Origin: Streptomyces litmocidini
GTDB taxonomy: Bacteria; Actinomycetota; Actinomycetes; Streptomycetales; Streptomycetaceae
Direction: 5' to 3'
Length of the DNA: 64,000 nt
Assembly: GCF_014649755.1 (NCBI RefSeq)
Contig: NZ_BMTQ01000008.1
Span: forward strand, 291,332-355,331
Position 1 is the stretch's first letter, and every line of letters starts with the position of its first letter. The position numbers and the translations under genes were made by a program. Below, in pieces: positions 8,562-15,574 of the stretch. The notes beneath the pieces were generated by a model that was not told the origin of the DNA, ran no database searches, and worked only from the letters and a program-made list of their open reading frames with translations.

Positions 8562-9182
8562 GTGTTCGTGAAGGTGTGCGGGCTCAAGACGGCCGCCGAC
8601 ATCGATGCGGCGGTCGCGGCCGGGGCCGACGCCGTCGGGCTGGTGATCAGCGGGACCAGTGTGCGCGGGCTCGGCCGGGACCGGGCGGCGCGGCTCGCCG
8701 CCCACGTGCCGGCGGGCGTCCTGTCCGTCCTCGTGGTCAACGACACCCCCGCCGCCGAGGCCGCCCGCATCGCCGGTGAACTCGGCTTCGGCGCGCTCCA
8801 GTTGCACGGCACCGCGTATCGCGAGGAGGATTTCGCGGCCGCGGCCGGGATCTTCCCGCGACTGTGGCGGGCCACGTCCTTGAGCGACCGGCCCGACACG
8901 CGCGTCGGCGCCTACGGCGAGGAGGTCCTTCTCCTCGACTCGCCCCGGGCCGGTTCCGGCGAGCCGTGGGACCTGTCGCTGCTGGAGGGCGCGCGGCCCG
9001 AGGGTCCGTGGCTGCTCGCCGGAGGGCTCGCACCGCACAACGTCGGCGAGGCGATCGGCCGGGCGCGCCCCTGGGGGGTCGACGTGTCCAGCGGCGTCGA
9101 GTCCGCGCCGGGCGTCAAGGACCACGGCCTGATCCGTACCTTCGTCACCGCCGCGAAGCGGACCGCCCCGCACGCGGTCTGA
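8562..9182 (+). CDS. trpF: Phosphoribosylanthranilate isomerase
   Basis: 206-residue TIM-barrel enzyme converting N-(5-phosphoribosyl)anthranilate to CdRP, the third step of tryptophan synthesis. The general base Cys6 is in VKVCGLKT, the general acid Asp174 in GVDVSSGVE, and the phosphate-binding segment in LLAGGLAPHNVGEAI. The GTG at 8562 has an AGGAGA ribosome-binding site. The gene stands alone, not in a trp operon. Most Streptomyces lack trpF because the bifunctional isomerase PriA serves both histidine and tryptophan pathways, so this is probably an acquired or retained extra copy. Confidence 0.88.
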   Translation: MFVKVCGLKTAADIDAAVAAGADAVGLVISGTSVRGLGRDRAARLAAHVPAGVLSVLVVNDTPAAEAARIAGELGFGALQLHGTAYREEDFAAAAGIFPRLWRATSLSDRPDTRVGAYGEEVLLLDSPRAGSGEPWDLSLLEGARPEGPWLLAGGLAPHNVGEAIGRARPWGVDVSSGVESAPGVKDHGLIRTFVTAAKRTAPHAV

Positions 9183-9205
9183 CTCCCGTCGGCGGTGGTC
9201 CGGCC

Positions 9206-9712
9206 TCAGGACTCGTCGTCGCCCAGGTCGTCCTGGACGCGCAGCCCCGCCACCCACAGCGGCATCATCCAGTGCGCGGCGAGCACGCCGACGAGGAGCG
9301 GGGTCACGGCCCCCCGGAGGGCGACGTCCGTCAGGACGCCGTGGGCGCCGGTGCCGAACACCGCGGCCACGAGCAACCACAGGGTGATGCGGTGGGCCAG
9401 GGCCCGCACCCGGTCCCGTTCGACGAGTTGGCGCTCGTCGAGCATCCGGCCACGGAGCTCGAGGAGGCCGCGGGTGGAGCCGTTGAGCATGCCGGTGAGC
9501 ACCATCCAGGGGAGCGTCACGACGGCGACGACGACGGCCGGACCGTATCCGGGCCCGAACACCGTGGCGATCCAGGCGCCGGCTCCGGTGACGGTGAGGG
9601 CGAAGTGCGCGCCCACCAGCAGTCGGCGCCGGGCCGCCGTGGCATAGGCCGCGGCCGCCCGGCGGTCGTTCATCACGGCGTACATCCGCCGGTCGTAGCG
9701 CGTCGCGGTCAT
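9206..9712 (-). CDS. Membrane protein paired with XRE regulator
   Basis: 168-residue protein with about four hydrophobic helices (near residues 30-52, 56-75, 108-128 and 133-155), a charged middle segment (ELRGRMLDERQLVERDR) and an acidic tail. Its start overlaps the stop of the upstream XRE gene (ATGA), so the two are translationally coupled. Small XRE regulators are often paired with membrane proteins of this shape (DUF2975/DUF2178-like sets), but I cannot name the family with confidence. Confidence 0.7.
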   Translation of the reverse strand: MTATRYDRRMYAVMNDRRAAAAYATAARRRLLVGAHFALTVTGAGAWIATVFGPGYGPAVVVAVVTLPWMVLTGMLNGSTRGLLELRGRMLDERQLVERDRVRALAHRITLWLLVAAVFGTGAHGVLTDVALRGAVTPLLVGVLAAHWMMPLWVAGLRVQDDLGDDES

Positions 9713-9957
9713 CACTGCTTCCTCCCGTAGACCTCGTCGGTGAGCGGCTGGAACGGCTCCAGGGAGAACAGCGCCTCCACCGGCAGCCCGAAGAACCGGG
9801 CCACTTTCAGGGCCAGGTCGAGGCTGGGGTTGTACTGGCCGCGTTCGATGTAGCCGATGGTCTGGTAGTGGACGCCCACTGCCTCGGCCAGTGCCTGTCG
9901 CGACACTTTCCGCTCTGCTCTGACAACGGCCAGCCTGTTGTGCACCTGCTCGCTCAT
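9712..9957 (-). CDS. Small XRE (Cro/CI-like) regulator
   Basis: 81-residue protein that is almost entirely a helix-turn-helix: RKVSRQALAEAVGVHYQTIGYIERGQYNPSLDLALKVARFF, then a C-terminal FSLEPFQPLTDEV. This is the YozG/YgzD-like short XRE type that acts as a dimer and usually represses its own operon. It is the first gene of a two-gene operon with the membrane protein and is divergent from the carboxypeptidase at 10193. Confidence 0.85.
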   Translation of the reverse strand: MSEQVHNRLAVVRAERKVSRQALAEAVGVHYQTIGYIERGQYNPSLDLALKVARFFGLPVEALFSLEPFQPLTDEVYGRKQ

Positions 9958-10192
9958 GCATAAGAAGTACTACATTCGGCTGCATGAGTACAACAGAGGG
10001 GGCCGAACGGGGCGCGAGGAAGATCACGGCCCTCACCGTGCATCCATGGAGCCCTTTCGTGCGTCTTCCATGCGCCGGGTCCGTGTCCGGCACCGTCGCG
10101 GGACCCGGCAGAACCAGGGCCGGCCCTCCCGCGCGACCCGTGCGGGGCCCACGGACCCGGAAGACATCGATCTCTACCAAGGGCAGAAGACT

Positions 10193-11080
10193 TTGCTGAC
10201 TCCGACACTCGGCCTGCGCAGAGCCGTGACCGTCTCGCTCACGACCTCGGCCGTACTGGCCGGCGGCCTCTTCGCCGGCCAGGCGCACGCCGCGACGCCC
10301 GTCCCGTCGATCACCGCCCCGGGCGGGTTCGTCATGAACAACGGGACGGGTACGACCCTTTACGGGAAGGCCGCGGACACCCGACGGTCGACCGGGTCCA
10401 CCACGAAGATCATGACCGCGAAGGTGGTGCTGGCCCAGCCGAACCTCAACCTCGACGCCAAGGTCACGATCCAGAAGGCCTACAGCGACTACATCGTCTC
10501 CAGGAACGCCTCCTCGGCCCGGCTCATCGTCGGGGACAAGGTGACCGTCCGTCAGCTCCTCTACGGCCTCATGCTGCCGTCGGGGTGCGACGCCGCCTAC
10601 GCGCTGGCCGACAAGTTCGGCACCGGCACCACGCGGGACGCCCGGGTCAAGTCGTTCATCGGGAAGATGAACGCCGAGGCGAGGCGGCTCGGCCTGCGCA
10701 ACACCCACTTCGACTCGTTCGACGGAATAGGGGGTGGCCAGAACTACTCGACTCCGCGTGATCTGACGAAGATCGCGAGCAGTGCGATGAAGAACTCCAC
10801 GTTCCGCACCGTCGTCAAGACGAAGTCCACGCAGCAGAAGGTGACCACCAAGAGCGGCGGTTACCGGTACATGTCGTGGACCAACACGAACAAGCTGCTG
10901 AGCACGTACAGCGGCGCGATCGGCGTGAAGACCGGTTCCGGTCCGCAGGCCAAGTACTGCCTCGTCTTCGCCGCCACCCGTGGCGGCAAGACGGTCATCG
11001 GCACGGTGCTCGCCTCGCCGTCCGAGACGAACAGGGCCGCCGACGTCAAGAAGCTGCTGGACTACGGCTTCGCGAGGTAG
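10193..11080 (+). CDS. Secreted D-alanyl-D-alanine carboxypeptidase (S11)
   Basis: 295 residues from the TTG at 10193. A signal peptide (RRAVTVSLTTSAVLAGGLFA, cleaved after AQAHA) precedes a penicillin-binding fold with Ser69-x-x-Lys72 (STTK), SGC at 130-132 (the SxN position, with the Cys common in actinobacterial members) and VKTGSG. The enzyme trims the terminal D-Ala of peptidoglycan stem peptides outside the membrane. It lacks the long C-terminal anchor of PBP5-type enzymes, so it is likely secreted. The TTG fits the signal peptide best; the frame is open further upstream with poor coding character. Confidence 0.85.
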   Translation: MLTPTLGLRRAVTVSLTTSAVLAGGLFAGQAHAATPVPSITAPGGFVMNNGTGTTLYGKAADTRRSTGSTTKIMTAKVVLAQPNLNLDAKVTIQKAYSDYIVSRNASSARLIVGDKVTVRQLLYGLMLPSGCDAAYALADKFGTGTTRDARVKSFIGKMNAEARRLGLRNTHFDSFDGIGGGQNYSTPRDLTKIASSAMKNSTFRTVVKTKSTQQKVTTKSGGYRYMSWTNTNKLLSTYSGAIGVKTGSGPQAKYCLVFAATRGGKTVIGTVLASPSETNRAADVKKLLDYGFAR

Positions 11081-11297
11081 GAGGCGAGGAGTGAGCCGCG
11101 GCGACCGGCGCCCCACGGCGCCGGTCGCCGCCCGGCTCGCGGGGAAGCGCGTCGGCGGACCGGTCGGGTGCCGCCGCGCGTTCCCCGGTGGCGCGTCCGC
11201 GGCCCCGGGCCGCGGGGCGGCCGGAGCCGGCGGGCCGGCCGCCGCGTGATCCACTTGCTCCGCACCGCAGGGAGCGGTGCGTGAGGAGCGTGAAGAG

Positions 11298-11762
11298 ATG
11301 TCCGAAACCGCCGCCGTGGTGGTCCGTCAGGTCCGCGAGGGCGACTTCGACCGGTGGCGTGCCCTCTACCGGGGATACGCCGACTTCTACCGGGTCGAGC
11401 AGAGCGAGGAGGCCGCGCGGCTCGCCTGGTCCTGGATCCACGACCCCGCCCACGAGGTGGAGGGCCTGGTGGCCGAGGCCGCCGACGGGCGACTGGTCGG
11501 GCTCGCGCACTTCCGGCCCTTCGCGCGCCCGCTGTCCGCCTCCGTCGGCGGCTGGCTCGACGACCTCTTCGTCGACCCCGCCGACCGCGGCTCCGGCGTG
11601 GCGGACCTGCTGCTCGACGCCCTGCGCGGGATCGGGGCCGAGCGCGGGTGGAGCGTCGTCCGCTGGATCACCGCCGACGACAACCACCGTGCCCGGTCCA
11701 AGTACGACCAGGTGGCCACGCGCACGATGTGGGTCACCTACGACATGCCTCCCGGGGCCTGA
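11298..11762 (+). CDS. GNAT family N-acetyltransferase
   Basis: 154-residue acetyltransferase. GWLDDLFVDPADRGSGVADLLLDAL (residues about 79-103) is strand beta4 plus the acetyl-CoA-binding motif A (R-G-x-G-x-A). The C-terminal segment has NHRARSKYDQVATRTMWVTYDM, matching motif B. The length is normal for a single-domain GNAT. The ATG at 11298 has a GAAGAG ribosome-binding site. It lies upstream of the bacteriocin cluster on the same strand but 367 bases away; a role as an immunity enzyme is possible but unsupported. Confidence 0.83.
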   Translation: MSETAAVVVRQVREGDFDRWRALYRGYADFYRVEQSEEAARLAWSWIHDPAHEVEGLVAEAADGRLVGLAHFRPFARPLSASVGGWLDDLFVDPADRGSGVADLLLDALRGIGAERGWSVVRWITADDNHRARSKYDQVATRTMWVTYDMPPGA

Positions 11763-12129
11763 GCCCGCCGGGGCGGCCCGGCCCGCACCCGGCCCGCCCC
11801 GCGCCTACCGGAAACCTGCACAACGTGTGCGTGCCGGGGGGCGGGGCCTTCACCGTTCCCCGACACCACCGGGGCGAGGGCCGCCCGGACGGAACCGTTC
11901 TGTCCGTTTAAGTTCCCCGTGCGGGCCGGCGCGGCCGAATCCGTTACTCGGATCCGAGGAGAAGGTGTCGGCATTCGGTGAAATTGGAGACACGGCCGCT
12001 TCCCGAGGTGCAGAAACACCCGCGCAGAGGCGTCAACCGAATTTCTCCGGTCAGTCGTTCACGTGATTTGATCAATCCCGCTGCGGCCGCAGAAGACGGA
12101 TTCCCCCCCATGAACGAAGGGTGCGCATC
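11763..12129 (+). promoter_or_regulatory. Long leader/promoter region of bacteriocin operon
   Basis: This gap contains no gene. From about 11900 the base composition drops in G+C relative to the surroundings, which suggests promoter and 5' leader sequence for the precursor at 12130. Two perfect palindromes stand out: CTCGGATCCGAG (11947-11958) and TTGATCAA (12068-12075). I cannot assign -35/-10 elements with confidence. Confidence 0.35.
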
Positions 12130-12372
12130 ATGCGTCACGACCTTGAGACCGCTGAGATCTCCGACGCCGACCTCGACGCCGTCTCCGGCGGTCTCGTCAC
12201 CATCTCCGGCGGCCTCGCCGGCGCTGTGACCAGCGACGTCACCAACATCCTCGGCACCGTCGGCTCCCTGCAGACGGTCCAGGGCGTCGAGGGCGTCGTC
12301 GCCGGCGTCCCGGGCCTGGCCTCCGGCATCACCGGCGTCTCGGTGAACACCGCCGGCATCGCCGGTATCTGA
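12130..12372 (+). CDS. Double-glycine leader bacteriocin precursor
   Basis: 80-residue peptide. The leader MRHDLETAEISDADLDAVSGG has the classic hydrophobic/acidic pattern ending in GG, the cleavage signal for C39 peptidase-ABC exporters such as the one encoded two genes downstream. The 59-residue core is built from Gly, Val, Ala, Thr, Ile, Ser and Leu, with GxxxG-like spacings and no Cys, Lys, Arg, His or aromatic residue. A second VTISGG follows the first GG by seven residues, giving two possible cut sites. The ATG at 12130 is preferred over an in-frame GTG at 12121, which sits against the AAGGG ribosome-binding site. Confidence 0.8.
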   Translation: MRHDLETAEISDADLDAVSGGLVTISGGLAGAVTSDVTNILGTVGSLQTVQGVEGVVAGVPGLASGITGVSVNTAGIAGI

Positions 12373-12384
12373 GCCCCGCATCGT

Positions 12385-12423
12385 CCGTGAACCCCGGAAC
12401 CTCCCCGGTTCCGGGGTTCACGG
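12385..12423 (+). terminator. 17-bp hairpin between precursor and exporter genes
   Basis: A perfect 17-bp inverted repeat (12385-12401 with 12407-12423) and 5-base loop start 12 bases after the precursor stop. It is followed by a C-run rather than T-run, so it probably acts as a partial terminator or 3' stabiliser. It would give more precursor mRNA than exporter mRNA from one promoter. Confidence 0.75.
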
Positions 12424-12493
12424 TCCCCCCTGAGAACGGCCGCGGAAATCCGACCGCGGAATGTACGAGAGAATGCAGTCGAAGGAATAGTCC

Positions 12494-13300
12494 GTGCAGT
12501 TCCGCCGCAATGCGCTTTCCAAGCTGCAATCGCCCGAAGAACTCGACGTGCCCGTGCGTTTCGCGCGTCCCCAGGGCCGTCTGGTGCTCGCCGTCACCGT
12601 CGTCGTCATGGCCGCCGCGGGTTTCTGGGCCCTCACCGGCACGGTGACGTCCAAGGTGAACGCCCCCGGCCTCCTCACCCACGCCGAGGGCACCTATCTG
12701 CTGCAGAGCCCCGTCGCCGGACAGGTCACCGACGTCCTCGTCGAAGAGGGCCGGCCCGTCTCCCCCGGCGCGCCGCTGCTGACCGTCCGCACGGACCGGG
12801 GCGACCGGCAGGTCCGCGCCGTCGCCGGCGGTCGCGTCACCACGCTGTACGCGAGGCTGGGTTCGGTCGTCACCACCGGCGCCGACGTGGCGACCGTGGA
12901 GCGCGTGACCGACCCGCACGCCCCGCTGATGGCCGTGCTGTACCTGCCGGGCGACACCGCCGCCGCGATCCGCGCGGGCGCCCGGGTCGACCTCGGTGTC
13001 CAGTCCGTCCCGCGCGACCGGTTCGGCGTGCTCCGCGGCCGGGTCCGCGCCGTCGGCCGCACTCCGCAGACGCGGGACCGGCTCGCTTCCTTCCTCGGCG
13101 ACGCCGGGCTCGCCGCGCGCTTCTCCCGCGAGGGCGATCCGGTCGCGGTGCTCGTCGCCCTGGACCGCTCCCCCGCCACCCCCTCCGGATACGCCTGGTC
13201 CTCCGCGGACGGGCCCCCGCACGCCCCCGACTCCGGCACGCCCGTCACCGGCGCCGTCCACCTCGCCGCGCAGCGGCCCGTCGACTGGCTGCTGCCGTGA
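12494..13300 (+). CDS. NHLM-type bacteriocin secretion protein (HlyD-like)
   Basis: 268-residue membrane-fusion subunit. The N-terminus RRNALSKLQSPEELDVPVRF is characteristic of the NHLM bacteriocin secretion protein family; one transmembrane helix follows (residues about 29-49). A lipoyl/barrel-sandwich half-motif (APGLLTHAEGTYLLQSPVAG, then TDVLVEEGRPVSPGAPLLTV) is next, and the tail is beta-rich. It should bridge the ABC exporter and the cell envelope. The GTG at 12494 has an AAGGAA ribosome-binding site. Its stop overlaps the GTG of the next gene (GTGA), implying coupled translation. Confidence 0.85.
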   Translation: MQFRRNALSKLQSPEELDVPVRFARPQGRLVLAVTVVVMAAAGFWALTGTVTSKVNAPGLLTHAEGTYLLQSPVAGQVTDVLVEEGRPVSPGAPLLTVRTDRGDRQVRAVAGGRVTTLYARLGSVVTTGADVATVERVTDPHAPLMAVLYLPGDTAAAIRAGARVDLGVQSVPRDRFGVLRGRVRAVGRTPQTRDRLASFLGDAGLAARFSREGDPVAVLVALDRSPATPSGYAWSSADGPPHAPDSGTPVTGAVHLAAQRPVDWLLP

Positions 13301-15573
13301 GCGCGGCACGGGCGGCGACCCCGGCCCGGGCCCGGTCCGGCGGCAGGTCCCGCGGCTCGGCCCGCAGGCTCCCGCCGACGGGCGGGCCCCGACGCCGTGT
13401 GCAGGTCTCCCGGGGCCGTCGGCCCCGGACCGTCCGCACCCCCACGGTGCTGCAGATGGAGGCGGTCGAGTGCGGTGCCGCCGCCCTCGCGATGGTCCTC
13501 GGGCACCACGGCCGTTTCGTCTCGCTGGAGGAGCTCCGCATCGCCTGCGGCGTCTCCCGCGACGGCTCCCGGGCCGGGAACCTCCTCAAGGCGGCCCGGG
13601 GGCACGGGCTCCGGGCCAAGGGCATGCAGATGGACCTGGCCGCGCTCGCCGAGGTGGCCGCCCCGGCCATCCTCTTCTGGGAGTTCAACCACTACGTCGT
13701 CTACGAGGGCACGGGCCGCCGTCTGGGCCGGCCGGGGGTCTACGTCAACGACCCCGGCAGCGGCCGCCGGTTCGTCCCCATGGACCAGTTCGACACCAGC
13801 TTCACCGGCATCGTGCTCACCTTCGAACCGGGCCCCGGCTTCCGGCGCGGCGGCAGCAGGCCCGGCGTCCTCGCCGCCCTTCCGGCCCGGCTGCGCGGCA
13901 CCTCCGGCACCCTGGCCGCCGCGGTCGTCGCCAGCCTCCTCCTGGTGGCCGTCGGCGCGTGGGTGCCGGCCCTGAGCCGTACGTACATCGACATGTTCCT
14001 CATCGGCAACCAGACGTCCCTGCTCGGCGTGGTCTTCGCGGCGATGGCCACCGCCCTCGTCCTGACCGGGACGCTCACGGCCCTCCAACAGGCCAATCTG
14101 CTGCGGGGGCGCGTCATCGCCTCCACCCTGGGCAGCGCCCGCTTCCTGCGGCACCTGCTCCGGCTCCCGCTCGCCTTCTACGCGCAGCGGAGCCCGGCCG
14201 ACCTCGTCCAGCGCCTCCGGACCAACGACGCGGTCGCCGAAACGCTCGCCCGCGACCTGGCCGCGGCGGCGGTCGACGCCGTCGTCGTCCTGCTCTACGC
14301 CGTGCTGCTCTGGACGTACGACCCCCAGCTCACGGTCGTCGGCGTGCTGGTCGCCCTGCTCAACGTGGTCGCCCTGCGCGTCGTCGTCCACCTGCGGGCC
14401 ACCGGCACGCAGAAGCTGCGCGCCGAGAGCGCCCGGCTGACCAACACCGCGTACAGCGGGCTCCAGCTCATCGAGACGATGAAGGCCACGGGCGGCGAGG
14501 ACGGCTTCTTCCGCCGCTGGGCCGGGCAGCACGCCACCACCCTCGACGTGCAGCAGCGGCTCGGCGTGCCCAGCGCCTGGCTGGCGGTCGTCGCGCCCAC
14601 CCTCGCCGCGCTCAACAGCGCGCTCATCCTCATGATCGGCGGTCTGCGTGCGGTGGAGGGCCATCTCACCGTCGGCCTGCTCGTCGCCTTCCAGGCCCTC
14701 GTCACCGGCTTCACCGCGCCGCTCACCCGCCTCAACGGAGTGGCGGGCCGCGTCCAGGACTTCGCCGCCGACATCGCACGCCTCAGGGACGTCGAGAACT
14801 TCCCCGTCGACCCGGTGCACACCCGGCGTGCCCCGGGCGCCGCCACCCGCCGCCTCACCGGCCACGTCGAGCTGGAGGCCGTCACCTTCGGCCACAGCCC
14901 CCTCGACGCGCCGCTGCTCAAGGACTTCTCGCTCACCGTCGGCCCCGGTCAGCAGGTCGCCCTGGTCGGCGGCTCCGGCAGCGGCAAGTCCACCGTCTCG
15001 CGGTTGATGGCCGGGCTCCACGCCCCGTGGGAGGGCGCGATCCGCATCGACGGGATGCGTCTGGAGGACATCCCGCGCAGCGCCCTCGCGGCCTCCGTCT
15101 CCTTCGTCGACCAGGACGTCTTCCTCTTCGAGGGCACCGTCCGCGACAACGTGGCGCTCTGGGACCCCTCCGTCCCCGACGAGGCCGTCGTCGCCGCCCT
15201 CCAGGACGCCGCCGTGTACGACGAGGTCGCCCGGCGCCCCGGCGGCATCCGGAGCCGCGTCGAGCAGGACGGCCGCAACTTCTCCGGCGGCCAGCGCCAG
15301 CGCCTGGAGATCGCCCGCGCGCTGGTGCGCCGCCCGAGCGTCCTGATCCTCGACGAGGTGACCAGCGCGCTCGACGCGGTGACCGAACAGGTCGTCATCG
15401 ACAACCTGCGGCGGCGCGGCTGCGCCTGCGTGGTCATCGCCCACCGGCTGAGCACCGTGCGGGACAGCGACGAGATCGTCGTGCTCGACCGGGGCACGGT
15501 GGTGGAGCGCGGACGCCACGAGCAGCTCGTCGCGGCGTGGGGCACGTACGCCGGACTGGTCGAGGAGCGCTGA
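13297..15573 (+). CDS. NHLM bacteriocin exporter: C39 peptidase-ABC transporter
   Basis: 758 residues. The N-terminal C39 peptidase (about 45-175) has the full active site: Gln53 and Cys59 in QMEAVECGA, His132 in FNHYVV, Asp152 in NDPGSG. A six-helix exporter membrane domain follows (about 190-480). The ATPase has Walker A GGSGSGKST near 558, signature FSGGQRQRLE, Walker B LILDEVTSALD and switch IAHRLS. It should cleave the precursor at its GG site and export the core. The start overlaps the HlyD stop, and the next gene begins two bases after its stop, so the three exporter genes form one operon. Confidence 0.92.
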   Translation: MSAARAATPARARSGGRSRGSARRLPPTGGPRRRVQVSRGRRPRTVRTPTVLQMEAVECGAAALAMVLGHHGRFVSLEELRIACGVSRDGSRAGNLLKAARGHGLRAKGMQMDLAALAEVAAPAILFWEFNHYVVYEGTGRRLGRPGVYVNDPGSGRRFVPMDQFDTSFTGIVLTFEPGPGFRRGGSRPGVLAALPARLRGTSGTLAAAVVASLLLVAVGAWVPALSRTYIDMFLIGNQTSLLGVVFAAMATALVLTGTLTALQQANLLRGRVIASTLGSARFLRHLLRLPLAFYAQRSPADLVQRLRTNDAVAETLARDLAAAAVDAVVVLLYAVLLWTYDPQLTVVGVLVALLNVVALRVVVHLRATGTQKLRAESARLTNTAYSGLQLIETMKATGGEDGFFRRWAGQHATTLDVQQRLGVPSAWLAVVAPTLAALNSALILMIGGLRAVEGHLTVGLLVAFQALVTGFTAPLTRLNGVAGRVQDFAADIARLRDVENFPVDPVHTRRAPGAATRRLTGHVELEAVTFGHSPLDAPLLKDFSLTVGPGQQVALVGGSGSGKSTVSRLMAGLHAPWEGAIRIDGMRLEDIPRSALAASVSFVDQDVFLFEGTVRDNVALWDPSVPDEAVVAALQDAAVYDEVARRPGGIRSRVEQDGRNFSGGQRQRLEIARALVRRPSVLILDEVTSALDAVTEQVVIDNLRRRGCACVVIAHRLSTVRDSDEIVVLDRGTVVERGRHEQLVAAWGTYAGLVEER

Positions 15574-15574
15574 G

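Noticed and set aside
13297..15573. The peptidase-ABC exporter serving the lanthipeptide at 33499
   Set aside because: The lanthipeptide leader lacks a GG site and has its own exporter pair; class III/IV leaders are removed by other proteases.
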